DNA of 64,000 bases from Bacteroidales bacterium (GCA_017934545.1 JAGBJI010000008.1:248001-312000); one strand, 5' to 3'; counted from the first letter of the stretch, positions 24,969-34,023 are shown. Made by a program: numbers and translations. Notes: generated by a model from the sequence alone, not told the origin.

Positions 24969-26684
24969 ATGGCTAATTTTTTTGATGACAACAAAGCCTT
25001 ACGGTTTCAGATAGACAATCCTTTAATGGACGAAATCATAAGACTGAAAGAAAGAGATTTCAGAGATTACGGCAAAGAAACTTACGCACCAAAAGATACG
25101 GAAGACGCAAAAGATTCATACAACCGCGTGCTTTCGCTTATAGGCGAGATAACTGCGGAAGTTTTGGACGTAAATGCAGAAAGTGTGGACAACCAAGGCG
25201 TAAGAATTGAAGACAATGCTATCATCTATGCCGACGGAACCAAAGAAAACCACAAGGCATTGACCGATGCAGGCGTGTACGGACTGTCTTTGCCAAGACA
25301 ATACGGCGGATTGAACTTTTCTTATGTGCCTTACGTGATGGCAGCCGAGATTGTATCACGCGGCGATTGCGGTTTTGCAAACATATGGGGCTTGCAGGAC
25401 TGTGCCGAAACCATATATGAGTTTGGTTCACAAGAGCAGAAAGAAACTTATCTTCCGCTTATAAACCAAGGATACACCTGTTCAATGGATTTAACCGAAC
25501 CTGATGCAGGCAGCGATTTGCAATCAGTGAGATTGAAAGCCACTTTTGACGAAAAAGAGAATTGTTGGAGGTTGAACGGAGTAAAAAGGTTTATAACCAA
25601 CGGTGATGCCGACATAAAATTAGTGCTTGCACGAAGCGAGGAAGGCACAACGGACGGAAGGGGTTTGTCATATTTCATCCACGACCGCCGCGACGGCGGA
25701 GTTACAATCAGACGTACCGAGAACAAACTCGGAATCCACGGCTCCCCTACCGCAGAACTTGTCTTCACGGACGCAAAAGCTTTTCTTGTAGGCGAAAGAC
25801 GTTTGGGTCTTATCAAATACACCATGTCTTTAATGAACGGTGCCAGACTCGGAGTGAGCGCCCAAAGCGTCGGATTGTCGGAAGCGGCTTACAGACAGGC
25901 ATTGCAATACGCTAAAGAGCGTCAACAATACGGCAAACCTATAATTGAGTTTTTCCAAGTAAGGGAAATGTTGGCTGTAATGCGTGCCAAAACCGATGCA
26001 ACGAGAGCGTTGTTGTACGAAAACGCACGTGCCGTTGACATGTACAAGGTTTACGAAGATATTTCCAAGGAAAGAACTCTTACGGCGGAAGAAAAACAAA
26101 CGTTAAAGAAGTATTCACGTCTTGCGGATATACTTACGCCGTTGTTAAAATTGTTTTCGTCCGAGTATGCCAACCAAAACACTTACGATTGTATACAAGT
26201 ATACGGCGGTTCGGGCTTTATGAAAGATTATCCTTGCGAAAGAATGTACCGCGATGCGAGAATATTGACAATATATGAAGGAACTTCGCAATTGCAAGTA
26301 GTTGCTGCAATACGCGGTGTGGTTTCCGGCGGTTATCTTGCAAGAATAAAAGAATACGAAGCAACGGAAGTTTCCTCTGAATTCGCACAAATGCGTAACA
26401 CTCTTGTGGATTTACGGAAAGATTTTGAGGCTTGCGTAGAAAAAATCAACGCTTTCGGTTCAACAAGCCAAGCCCACGAGTTCAACTCTCGCCGCTTGGT
26501 AGAGATAGCAGGTTACTTGATTATGGCACATTTGCTTATCATAGATGCAAACCGTGACAGTATGTTCACCGATTCGGCAAAACTGTTCACCAAACATGCA
26601 CAGGAAAAGATTGCGGAGAGAAAATCGTTCATAGAGAACTTCAATCAACAAGACCTTGAAGCATATAAAAATTTGACGGAATAA
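24969..26684 (+). CDS. Acyl-CoA dehydrogenase family protein with C-terminal extension
   Basis: Flavoenzyme that introduces (or, with a bifurcating EtfAB, removes) the alpha-beta double bond of acyl-CoA. FAD-binding signatures are CSMDLTEPDAGSDLQ and RFITNGDADI, then GARLGVSAQSVGLSEAAYRQ and QYGKPIIEFFQVREM. The catalytic Glu is in ILTIYEGTSQLQVVAAIRG. At 571 residues it has ~130 residues more than a short-chain enzyme; the extra C-terminal helical part is seen in several Bacteroidota enzymes. The linkage to etfBA points to butyryl-CoA or similar short-chain chemistry. Substrate not certain. Confidence 0.93.
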   Translation: MANFFDDNKALRFQIDNPLMDEIIRLKERDFRDYGKETYAPKDTEDAKDSYNRVLSLIGEITAEVLDVNAESVDNQGVRIEDNAIIYADGTKENHKALTDAGVYGLSLPRQYGGLNFSYVPYVMAAEIVSRGDCGFANIWGLQDCAETIYEFGSQEQKETYLPLINQGYTCSMDLTEPDAGSDLQSVRLKATFDEKENCWRLNGVKRFITNGDADIKLVLARSEEGTTDGRGLSYFIHDRRDGGVTIRRTENKLGIHGSPTAELVFTDAKAFLVGERRLGLIKYTMSLMNGARLGVSAQSVGLSEAAYRQALQYAKERQQYGKPIIEFFQVREMLAVMRAKTDATRALLYENARAVDMYKVYEDISKERTLTAEEKQTLKKYSRLADILTPLLKLFSSEYANQNTYDCIQVYGGSGFMKDYPCERMYRDARILTIYEGTSQLQVVAAIRGVVSGGYLARIKEYEATEVSSEFAQMRNTLVDLRKDFEACVEKINAFGSTSQAHEFNSRRLVEIAGYLIMAHLLIIDANRDSMFTDSAKLFTKHAQEKIAERKSFIENFNQQDLEAYKNLTE

Positions 26685-26717
26685 CATCCGATAACTTTGT
26701 AATATATAAATAAAGGT

Positions 26718-27605
26718 ATGAAAAAAGCATATGTATTTCCCGGACAGGGAGCTCAGTTTATCGGAATGGGCAAAGACCTTTACGATAACAACACAGAATG
26801 CAGACAAATGTTTGAAAAAGCCAACGGAATACTTGGTTTTGACATAACGGAAATAATGTTCAACGGAACGGAAGAAGATTTGAAACAAACCAAAGTCACC
26901 CAACCTGCCGTATTTTTACATTCGGTCATCTTGGCACATGCACTTGGCAATAGTTTTCAGCCTGATATGGTTGCAGGACATTCGTTGGGAGAATTTTCAG
27001 CGTTGGTTGCAAGCAAGGCTATGCGTTTTGAAGACGGTTTGAAATTGGTTTCAATCCGTGCAAACGCCATGCAGAAAGCATGCGAAGCCAATCCGAGTAC
27101 GATGGCAGCCATTATAGGACTGGACGATAAGACAATAGAAGACGTTTGTGCCTCTATAACCGACGAGGTGGTAGTTCCGGCAAATTACAACAACCCCGGA
27201 CAATTGGTTATTTCGGGTTCCGTTGCAGGAATAGAACATGCCTGTGCAATATTGAAAGAAAAAGGAGCAAAGAGAGCTTTGCCTTTGAAAGTGGGAGGAG
27301 CATTCCACTCACCGCTTATGGAAAGTGCAAGAGTGGAATTGGCAAAAGGAATAGAACAGGCAGAAATCGCCGCACCTGTTTGCCCGATTTATCAGGACGT
27401 TAATGCGTTGCCGATGACCGATGCCAAACTTATCAAAGAAAATCTTATCAAACAGTTGACCTCTCCTGTAAAATGGACGCAGATTGTTAAAAACATGATA
27501 GCCGACGGTGCAACTGCGTTTGTTGAAGTAGGTCCGGGTACGGCATTGCAAGGAATGATTAAAAAAGTTTCTGCAGACGTTGAATTGATGTCAGCAAGCA
27601 TTTAA
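26718..27605 (+). CDS. fabD: Malonyl-CoA:ACP transacylase
   Basis: Loads malonyl groups onto acyl carrier protein for fatty-acid synthesis. The nucleophile Ser89 is in VAGHSLGEFSAL; the catalytic His is in GGAFHSPLM; the N-terminus is YVFPGQGAQFIGMG. Length 295 residues is standard. It is the last gene of the operon with etfBA and an acyl-CoA dehydrogenase (33-bp gap), an unusual place because fabD is mostly among fab genes. A strong terminator follows. Confidence 0.95.
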   Translation: MKKAYVFPGQGAQFIGMGKDLYDNNTECRQMFEKANGILGFDITEIMFNGTEEDLKQTKVTQPAVFLHSVILAHALGNSFQPDMVAGHSLGEFSALVASKAMRFEDGLKLVSIRANAMQKACEANPSTMAAIIGLDDKTIEDVCASITDEVVVPANYNNPGQLVISGSVAGIEHACAILKEKGAKRALPLKVGGAFHSPLMESARVELAKGIEQAEIAAPVCPIYQDVNALPMTDAKLIKENLIKQLTSPVKWTQIVKNMIADGATAFVEVGPGTALQGMIKKVSADVELMSASI

Positions 27606-27621
27606 ACAAATATCACAACTG

Positions 27622-27665
27622 AAAGGACTTATAAAGTAAAAACACTGCTTTATAAGTCCTTTTTT
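27622..27665 (+). terminator. Intrinsic terminator after fabD
   Basis: AAAGGACTTATAAAG pairs perfectly with CTTTATAAGTCCTTT, followed by TTTTT. Confidence 0.92.
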
Positions 27666-27679
27666 CATAAAATAAAACC

Positions 27680-28411
27680 ATGAAAAGAATTGTCATAATA
27701 GGTGCTTCGTCGGGTATGGGGCGTAAATGTGCGGAGATTTTTGCACAAAAAGGTTACAAAGTTGCAATTGCCGCCCGCAGAGAGGAAAATTTGAAAGAAC
27801 TTTGCGGACAATACCCCGGCAATATCGTGTATCTGCCCATTGATATTACAAAAGACAATGCCGCCGACAGGCTTTACGAACTTATAAACTTAAACGGCGG
27901 CATGGATATATATCTTCACGCTTCTGGCATCGGGTTTCACAACGAAGAATTGAATTATGACAAAGAACTGTCCACCCTTGAAGTCAACGGATTGGGATTT
28001 ACCCGTATGGTTACCGCAGCTTTCAACTATTTCAGGGCAAACAAAATCAACGGACATATAGCCTGCATCACTTCAATTGCAGGAACCAAAGGTCTTGGGG
28101 CTGCTGCGGCATATTCTTCAACGAAACGTTTTCAAAACACCTACATTGAATGCCTTGACCAGTTGTCCCGCATGAATAAATTGGGAATTACCTTTACTGA
28201 CATCCGTCCCGGATTTGTCAAAACGGCACTTTTGGACAGCAAAAAGAATTATCCTTTGCTTATGGACGCAGATAAAGTCAGCCGAACGATAGTTAAAGCC
28301 GTTGAAAACAAAAAACGCAAAAAAGTTATCAATAACCTTTATGCGTTAATCACATTCTTCTGGTCGCTTATCCCCTCTTGGCTTTGGGTAAGGTTAAAAA
28401 TACGGAACTAA
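27680..28411 (+). CDS. Short-chain dehydrogenase/reductase
   Basis: NAD(P)-dependent oxidoreductase of the classical SDR fold, 243 residues. The cofactor motif is IGASSGMGRKCAE (variant of TGxxxGxG), the catalytic Ser is in CITSIAGTKG, and Tyr/Lys in YSSTKRF. RPGFVKT follows the active site. The C-terminal ~30 residues are hydrophobic (YALITFFWSLIPSWLWVRL) and probably bind the membrane. The start is 14 bp after the fabD terminator stem, so it depends on read-through or an unseen promoter. Substrate unknown. Confidence 0.88.
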   Translation: MKRIVIIGASSGMGRKCAEIFAQKGYKVAIAARREENLKELCGQYPGNIVYLPIDITKDNAADRLYELINLNGGMDIYLHASGIGFHNEELNYDKELSTLEVNGLGFTRMVTAAFNYFRANKINGHIACITSIAGTKGLGAAAAYSSTKRFQNTYIECLDQLSRMNKLGITFTDIRPGFVKTALLDSKKNYPLLMDADKVSRTIVKAVENKKRKKVINNLYALITFFWSLIPSWLWVRLKIRN

Positions 28412-29613
28412 AACTCGTATTGCAACCGCATTATCAGATGGTTGTCCTTTCTGTCGTATGAATACGACGGTATATATTGGTTCTTCTCGTTGAAATTCAT
28501 GTTAAACATAGTTGTAAACCGTAATCCCTTGGCTATGTTCCACTGACAGCCTATGCCGAATGTGCTGTAAGTGATGTCGGCCGAAGAAAGATAAAACTTT
28601 TTGTCCGCCTCAACGTTAGGATTCATCAACGTATACTTCAAAAGCAAGCGAAAAGGCGATTGCCATAAGTCTTGGAAAGCATAAACATAGCCTCCGAAGA
28701 ACATTCTTTCCGTGTTAAACGCATTGGATGCGTCATATTCGTTGTTGTCGGGCGAACGCAGGGAAAGCAACTGCGAAGGTTGTGTACCCAATACCCATTC
28801 CGTTTTTAGCTCCGTACATCCCATGGCGGTAAAAAACTTGATTTGGGCGTCCAAACCGTAATAAAATCTTGTGTTTTTGGTGTTTGCCTCTTTGTTATGC
28901 ACCCACAGGGAATCGTTTATATAGTTCAGCCAAACGCTGTCTGCATTGTTCACCTTGCCGTAATAAAACGACGCACCCAATGCAGCATATACCCTGTTTA
29001 TATCAGTAGAATATTTAACCCTTCCCACTAAATTCATCTTGCCGTCGGGAACGCGGTTGATATTGTTTCCGCTTACAAAGCCCAAATCCAATTTCCAACC
29101 TTTTAGACGTGATGTTTCAGGGGCTTTTAATGACAATCTCAAACCCAAATCCCTATCCAAAAAGAAGATATTACGCAACAAATCGCAATGTTCCAACACC
29201 TCTTGTCTTGGTGTTGAATAGGGCGTTTCCTCTCCGAACCATATGGTTTGCAAACCTGCATTAATCTCAATCCAATCAGCAGGTTTTACGTTTATCATCG
29301 CTGCCTTTGGTACTATTCCGCCGTCGTTCAAATCCAACTCAAACACTCCCTGCGTTATGCCCTCGCTGTACGCCAAACGTATGCCTCCACGCCGTACGCC
29401 GTAACGGATAAAATAATCTTTGTCCGCTCCGTCGCGGTCGGCATTGTACAATTGATGCGACCCCGTATTGCTTTTGCCCTCGTATTGCAACCATTCAAAA
29501 TCCGTCTGTATGAATCCGCCTATTTGCAGTTTGTCTTTAAATCCGTCCTGTGCTTTTGCAAAAAAACATGTCAACAACGCAAAAGCCAACAATGTAACTG
29601 TGTTTCTTTTCAT
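28408..29613 (-). CDS. Phosphate-selective porin O/P-type outer membrane porin
   Basis: A 401-residue outer-membrane barrel with a signal peptide (CFFAKAQDG). Early strands read LQIGGFIQTDFEWLQYEG and FIRYGVRRGGIRLAYSEG; AMINVKPADWIEINAGLQTIWFGEETPYS and LDRDLGLRLS are typical of the OprO/P family. The last strand ends with an aromatic residue (LIMRLQYEF), as needed for barrel assembly. It overlaps the converging SDR gene by 4 bp. Its promoter -7 box is at 29639-29646. Substrate preference is not predictable. Confidence 0.85.
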   Translation of the reverse strand: MKRNTVTLLAFALLTCFFAKAQDGFKDKLQIGGFIQTDFEWLQYEGKSNTGSHQLYNADRDGADKDYFIRYGVRRGGIRLAYSEGITQGVFELDLNDGGIVPKAAMINVKPADWIEINAGLQTIWFGEETPYSTPRQEVLEHCDLLRNIFFLDRDLGLRLSLKAPETSRLKGWKLDLGFVSGNNINRVPDGKMNLVGRVKYSTDINRVYAALGASFYYGKVNNADSVWLNYINDSLWVHNKEANTKNTRFYYGLDAQIKFFTAMGCTELKTEWVLGTQPSQLLSLRSPDNNEYDASNAFNTERMFFGGYVYAFQDLWQSPFRLLLKYTLMNPNVEADKKFYLSSADITYSTFGIGCQWNIAKGLRFTTMFNMNFNEKNQYIPSYSYDRKDNHLIMRLQYEF

Positions 29614-29638
29614 TATAATATCATTGATTTACGGTTTG

Positions 29639-29646
29639 CAAAGATA
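29639..29646 (-). promoter_or_regulatory. Promoter -7 box of the porin gene
   Basis: TATCTTTG on the minus strand, 25 bp before the start at 29613. Confidence 0.65.
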
Positions 29647-29738
29647 CATATTTTTTCCCATCTGATAAATGCCCTTTGTGTTTTTATGAATGCCTTACAC
29701 CGTTTGGTTTTTGCCTTTTCTGAAAACAATTGCAAAAA

Positions 29739-29804
29739 AATCACATTTTTTGCCTTAAAAAACCTATTTTTTTGACCCAAAAAACCTATTTTTTTCAGGA
29801 TTAC
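29739..29804. repeat. Three-unit 22-bp phased array (AATCACAT / AACCTATT)
   Basis: Units start at 29739 (AATCACATTTTT), 29761 and 29783 (both AACCTATTTTTTT), exactly 22 bp apart. TTTTCTGAAAAC lies just upstream at 29716. It is in the 332-bp divergent gap between the porin and acyl-CoA ligase genes; the remainder holds only their promoters. Confidence 0.9.
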
Positions 29805-29882
29805 TTTCGCAAAGGGCGGAAACTAAAACGCATAAGGCGGCATTTTTTTGTTGTAAAGCGGCGGTATTTATAAATTTTGTAG

Positions 29883-29890
29883 TAATTTTG
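29883..29890 (+). promoter_or_regulatory. Promoter -7 box of the acyl-CoA ligase gene
   Basis: TAATTTTG, 55 bp before the start at 29946. Confidence 0.65.
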
Positions 29891-29945
29891 CAAGCCTTAA
29901 TAGTTGTCAAAAACGGTTTACAATGCCGTTTACAAAGATTAAATA

Positions 29946-31607
29946 ATGGAAAATCAAAGCTTTATAGCGAATATAGAACAAAGTATTATTAATCATTGGG
30001 ACCGTCCTTGCCTTAGTGACTACAAAAAAGGACCTATAACTTACGCCGAAGTCGGACGGAGAATAGCAAGACTGCATATATTATACGAACATTGCGGAAT
30101 AAAACAGGGTGACCACATAGCACTGTGCGGAAGAAACTGTGCTGCGTGGGCGATAGCCTATTTTTCGGTGTTGTCCTACGGTGCGGTAGCCGTGCCTTTG
30201 CTGCACGAATTCAAACCGCAAAACGTTGAACACTTGGTCAACCACTCGGATTGCAAATTGCTTATCGTCGGTGACGTGGTCTGGGAAGGCATAGACGCAT
30301 ACAACATGCCCGAAGTCAATGCGGTGTTGCAGATGCAGGACTTTAGTTTGGTTTATTGCAAAAACGAACATTACCGACACGCTTACAACAACTTGGATAC
30401 GCTGTTTGAAGAAAAGTATCCGCAGGGCTTTTCCGCCAAGGACGTGCATTACCGCCGCGAAGACCCCGAATCTTTGGCTCTTATCAACTATACTTCGGGT
30501 ACGACCTCAATGAGCAAGGGTGTGATGATACCCTACCGTGCCATAATGGGCAACCTCAATTTTGCTTCAAGGGTTATAACCAACCTTGACGAGCATTCCA
30601 ACTCTATATGTATGTTGCCTATGGCACATATGTATTCCATGTCTTTTGAACTGTTGTACGAATTTATGTGCGGCACGCATGTCCACTTCCTTACCCGCTT
30701 GCCTTCGCCCAAAGTGGTGGCACAGGCTTTTGAAGAGGTAAAACCCGACATCATCATATCCGTTCCTTTGATTATAGAGAAGATTTACAAATCCAAACTC
30801 AAACCCATACTTGACAAACGGTTGACCAAAACGCTTTTGCGGACACCTTTCATTGACAAGATGTTGCTTAAACGCATCCAAACCGAGTTACACACTGCTT
30901 TCGGGGAGAAGTTTTACGAGGTAATCATAGGCGGTGCCGCTATGAACCAGGAAGTAGAGGCGTTTTTGAAGAAAATCGGTTTCAGGTACACCATCGGTTA
31001 CGGTATGACCGAATGCGCCCCGATTATATGCTATGCCGATTGGAAAGAAACCAAACTTTTCTCCTGCGGCAAGGCAGTTGAAGAGATGGAAGTAAAGATT
31101 GACTCCCCTGACCCGCAGCATGTTCCGGGCGAAATACTTGTCCGCGGTTCCAACGTTATGCTTGGATATTACAAAAACGAGCAAGCCACCAAGGAATGCA
31201 TAATTGACGGTTGGTTACATACGGGTGATTTGGGCATAATGGACAAAGAAGGTTACCTTTTCATAAAAGGCAGAAAGAAAAACATGATTCTTTCTTCCAA
31301 CGGGCAGAACATCTACCCCGAAGAGATAGAAGACAAACTCAATTCCATGGAATATGTCAACGAAGCCTTGGTTTTGGAGAAAGACGACAAGATTATGGCG
31401 TTGGTAAATTTAGACCAGGACAAATTGGACCGTGACCATATCACAAGGGAACAATACGAAGATATATTGGAACAGATAAGAAAAGACACCAACAAAGAAC
31501 TGCCCGCTTACGAACAGATAACCAAACTGTTCATCCAGCCCGAAGAATTTGAGAAAACGCCTAAACGTTCCATCAAAAGATACATGTACACCCACAAAAT
31601 GTTCTGA
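29946..31607 (+). CDS. AMP-forming acyl-CoA synthetase (long-chain fatty acid ligase type)
   Basis: Activates a carboxylic acid to its acyl-adenylate, then to acyl-CoA. P-loop-like motif: INYTSGTTSMSKGVM. A5 region: IGYGMTECAPI. A7/A8 region: GWLHTGDLGIMDKEGYLFI and KGRKKNMILSSNGQNIYPEE. The catalytic Lys is in the C-terminal region (KTPKRSIKRYMY). The length of 553 residues is on the short side for FadD but normal for Bacteroidota ligases. It probably supplies acyl-CoA, in keeping with the nearby acyl-CoA dehydrogenase; that link is inference. Confidence 0.92.
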   Translation: MENQSFIANIEQSIINHWDRPCLSDYKKGPITYAEVGRRIARLHILYEHCGIKQGDHIALCGRNCAAWAIAYFSVLSYGAVAVPLLHEFKPQNVEHLVNHSDCKLLIVGDVVWEGIDAYNMPEVNAVLQMQDFSLVYCKNEHYRHAYNNLDTLFEEKYPQGFSAKDVHYRREDPESLALINYTSGTTSMSKGVMIPYRAIMGNLNFASRVITNLDEHSNSICMLPMAHMYSMSFELLYEFMCGTHVHFLTRLPSPKVVAQAFEEVKPDIIISVPLIIEKIYKSKLKPILDKRLTKTLLRTPFIDKMLLKRIQTELHTAFGEKFYEVIIGGAAMNQEVEAFLKKIGFRYTIGYGMTECAPIICYADWKETKLFSCGKAVEEMEVKIDSPDPQHVPGEILVRGSNVMLGYYKNEQATKECIIDGWLHTGDLGIMDKEGYLFIKGRKKNMILSSNGQNIYPEEIEDKLNSMEYVNEALVLEKDDKIMALVNLDQDKLDRDHITREQYEDILEQIRKDTNKELPAYEQITKLFIQPEEFEKTPKRSIKRYMYTHKMF

Positions 31608-31639
31608 TAAAAATTATTAAACCATATTTCACTAAAAGC

Positions 31640-31673
31640 AATCCGCCGCTTGACTTTAGCAAAGCGGCGGATT
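31640..31673. terminator. Bidirectional terminator between ligase and lipoprotein genes
   Basis: AATCCGCCGCTT pairs perfectly with AAGCGGCGGATT between two converging genes. Confidence 0.85.
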
Positions 31674-31696
31674 AATGTTTTGTATTGTGCAAAGGT

Positions 31697-32323
31697 TTAT
31701 TGCAATTCAGTTAACAGTTTTTTGTTTACATCAATCAGTTCAACTTTTATTCTGTTGAACTTAACTTTGCATTGTCTAAAGTCCGTTGCATCCGCAGAAT
31801 TCACCAACGTTCCCTGAAAATAACCCGACACATACTCACCGTCGTTGTGCGTAATGACGACCTGTCCTTGTTTAGAGGTCAAACGCAGCGAAAATTCTAC
31901 GTGTTCGCTCTGCGTAGTCTTGTTTTCGTAATACAGAACGGTTATTCCCTCGTTGTAAACCGTAGTGTCGGCGGATTCAAACGCTTTTACGCTTTGCGGC
32001 AAGCGTACCCGCATATAAAAATAATTCCTTATCAACAAAGTATTGGGTGAATTGATGTCATCGTTTGCAAGAACTACGTCAAACCATTGCGGATTGTCAC
32101 TATCGGGAATGTTAAACCACGCCGTCATAAGTGTACTGTCTGCCCACAGACTGCCGTCCAAGTCGGCCAAAACATAGGTGTCGCTGTCCGAGAAATTGAT
32201 TTTTTCAGTCCAATCCCTGTCTTTGCCCTCATTATCCTTGTTGTCATCGCTGCTGTCTTTGCAAGACACTAAACCAAAAACAAGCAATGCTGCAAAGGTT
32301 AAACAAAATATTGATTTTTTCAT
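31697..32323 (-). CDS. Lipoprotein of unknown function, probably surface exposed
   Basis: A 208-residue protein from the start at 32323. The signal ends at Cys21 (FGLVSC) and is followed by KDSSDDNKDNEGKD, an acidic stretch like the lipoprotein export signal. The mature part has two possible beta-sandwich halves: DTYVLADLDGSLWADSTL and VVITHNDGEYVSGYFQGTL, the latter like DUF-type lipoproteins that bind or decorate surfaces. No family assigned. Single gene with terminator shared with the ligase gene. Confidence 0.72.
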   Translation of the reverse strand: MKKSIFCLTFAALLVFGLVSCKDSSDDNKDNEGKDRDWTEKINFSDSDTYVLADLDGSLWADSTLMTAWFNIPDSDNPQWFDVVLANDDINSPNTLLIRNYFYMRVRLPQSVKAFESADTTVYNEGITVLYYENKTTQSEHVEFSLRLTSKQGQVVITHNDGEYVSGYFQGTLVNSADATDFRQCKVKFNRIKVELIDVNKKLLTELQ

Positions 32324-32346
32324 ATGCATACATTTTTGTTATTTGA

Positions 32347-32387
32347 AAAAAAGACGGCGGAATATTGCACACCGCCGTCTTTTTTTA
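32347..32387 (-). terminator. Intrinsic terminator after the DUF1015 gene
   Basis: AAAAAAGACGGCGG pairs with CCGCCGTCTTTTTT; A/T runs on both sides. Confidence 0.9.
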
Positions 32388-32396
32388 TGAATAAAA

Positions 32397-33650
32397 TTAT
32401 TGTAATTCGTGGATTACCAAACCGCTTCTCAACTTCGGTTCAAACCAAGTTGATTTCGGAGGCATGATATTGCCCGTATCAGCGATACTCATCAACTGGT
32501 TCATTGAAACAGGATACAGTGCAAATGCCACTTTCATCTCACCGCTGTCCACTCTTTTCTTCAATTCGCCCAATCCTCTTATACCTCCGACAAAGTCAAT
32601 TCTCTTATCGGTTCTCAAATCTTTTATTCCCAGAACTTTGTCAAGTACATTGTTTGAAAGTATGCTTACGTCCAATACTCCGATAGGGTCGTTTGCATTG
32701 AATGTACCCTCTTTTGCACGCAAACGGTACCACTCTCCGTCAAGGTACATTGAGAATTCGTGCAATGCTGCAGGCTTGTAAATATCTTTACCCATGTTTT
32801 CGACGGTGAAAGTTTGCTCAACGGCTTTGATGAATTCGTCTTTGCCCAAACCGTTCAAGTCTTTTACCACGCGATTGTAGTCAATTATATGCAACTGTGT
32901 AGCAGGGAAAATAACCGCCATGAAGTAATTGTATTCTTCTTCGCCCGTATGATTAGGGTTCTTTGCTCTTCTCTCCTGTCCCACTCTTGCTGCGGCTGCG
33001 GTACGGTGGTGTCCGTCGGCTACATAAAGATATTTGATGTCGTTAGCAAATATTTCTTCTATTCTCTTTACTTTAGCTGCGTCATTGATAACCCAGAATT
33101 TGTGACCGAAGCCGTCTTCTTTGGCAACGAAATCATAAATCGGTTTTTCGTTGTTAACAACCGAAGCAACTATTTCGTCTATTTCTTTGTTGTCAGGGTA
33201 AGCGAAGAAAACAGGTTCTACATTTGCATTGGTAATGTTGACATGTACCATACGTCCGTCTTCTTTGTCCTTGCGTGTAAGTTCGTGTTTTTTGATTATA
33301 CCGTTGAAATAATCGTCAACATGCGTACAACCTACAATACCGTATTGCGTACGGCCGTCCATTGTCTGGGCATAGATATAAAGTTTAGCCTCTTTGTCTT
33401 GAACCAACCAGCCTTGTTTTTTGAAGTTAGCATAGTTTTCAACTACTTTTTCAAAAACTTCGGGTGCATTGTCAGCCGTTCCCGGAGCCAAATCTATTTC
33501 GGCTTTGGTTACATGCAACAATGAATAAGGGTTGCCCATTGCTTCTTGTCTTGCTTCCTCTGAATTCATAACGTCGTAAGGACGGGAAGCCAATTTTTCA
33601 ACTATTTCTACAGGAGGACGCAAGCCTCTGAATGCTCTGACTCTTGCCAT
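32397..33650 (-). CDS. DUF1015 family protein (possible serine kinase-related)
   Basis: A 417-residue DUF1015 protein: it starts ARVRAFRGLRPPVEIVEKLA, has SRPYDVMNSEEAR, HELTRKDKEDGRMVHV, and the hallmark YVADGHHRTAAAARVG. The DGHHR motif recalls the nucleotide-binding site of the ParB/SerK fold, whose archaeal member phosphorylates free serine. In Bacteroidota DUF1015 genes are often next to serC-serA; here that operon is 13 kb away. A role in serine or phosphoserine metabolism is a guess from those facts. A -7 box lies at 33713-33720 on the minus strand. Confidence 0.85.
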   Translation of the reverse strand: MARVRAFRGLRPPVEIVEKLASRPYDVMNSEEARQEAMGNPYSLLHVTKAEIDLAPGTADNAPEVFEKVVENYANFKKQGWLVQDKEAKLYIYAQTMDGRTQYGIVGCTHVDDYFNGIIKKHELTRKDKEDGRMVHVNITNANVEPVFFAYPDNKEIDEIVASVVNNEKPIYDFVAKEDGFGHKFWVINDAAKVKRIEEIFANDIKYLYVADGHHRTAAAARVGQERRAKNPNHTGEEEYNYFMAVIFPATQLHIIDYNRVVKDLNGLGKDEFIKAVEQTFTVENMGKDIYKPAALHEFSMYLDGEWYRLRAKEGTFNANDPIGVLDVSILSNNVLDKVLGIKDLRTDKRIDFVGGIRGLGELKKRVDSGEMKVAFALYPVSMNQLMSIADTGNIMPPKSTWFEPKLRSGLVIHELQ

Positions 33651-33712
33651 AATTTAATTTTTAACTTATTTTAATAATTTAATATTTTGACTTAAAATGT
33701 ATAAATACCGTG

Positions 33713-33720
33713 CAAAATTA
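33713..33720 (-). promoter_or_regulatory. Promoter -7 box of the DUF1015 gene
   Basis: TAATTTTG on the minus strand, 62 bp before the start. Confidence 0.6.
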
Positions 33721-33785
33721 CATTTTTTTTCATAATAACAATATATTTTCAGATAAAATTTTGTCAAAATCAGACAATATTTTTC

Positions 33786-33955
33786 TTTTTTGTGAAAAGA
33801 AATTTTTTCAGACCGTTTGAAAGTTAGTTTTGGACGGTTCAAAAGTCAGTTTTGAACGGTTTAAAATTGTATTTCAGACCGTCCAAAACAATTTGTTTTC
33901 TGAAAAGGATTTTTTCTTTTGTGGAAATAATTTTTTGTTTTCAGAAAAGAAATTT
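33786..33955. repeat. Composite repeat, second copy: four 22-bp GACCGTCC-type units with TTTTCTGAAAA flanks
   Basis: Cores AGACCGTTT, GGACGGTTC, GAACGGTTT and AGACCGTCC start at 33810, 33832, 33854 and 33876, exactly 22 bp apart. GTGAAAAG (33792) and CTGAAAA (33900) flank 108 bp apart, as at 14547/14655. GTGGAAA (33921) and CAGAAAA (33942) continue at 21 bp. It lies in the 404-bp divergent gap between DUF1015 and porW, which otherwise holds the two promoters. Confidence 0.93.
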
Positions 33956-34015
33956 TTGAATTCTTAAAAACGGAAAATTATTTTAAGAATTTGTCTGTGT
34001 TTACAATTATTATCG

Positions 34016-34023
34016 TAATTTTG
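34016..34023 (+). promoter_or_regulatory. Promoter -7 box of the porW gene
   Basis: TAATTTTG, 31 bp before the TTG start codon at 34055. Confidence 0.65.
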
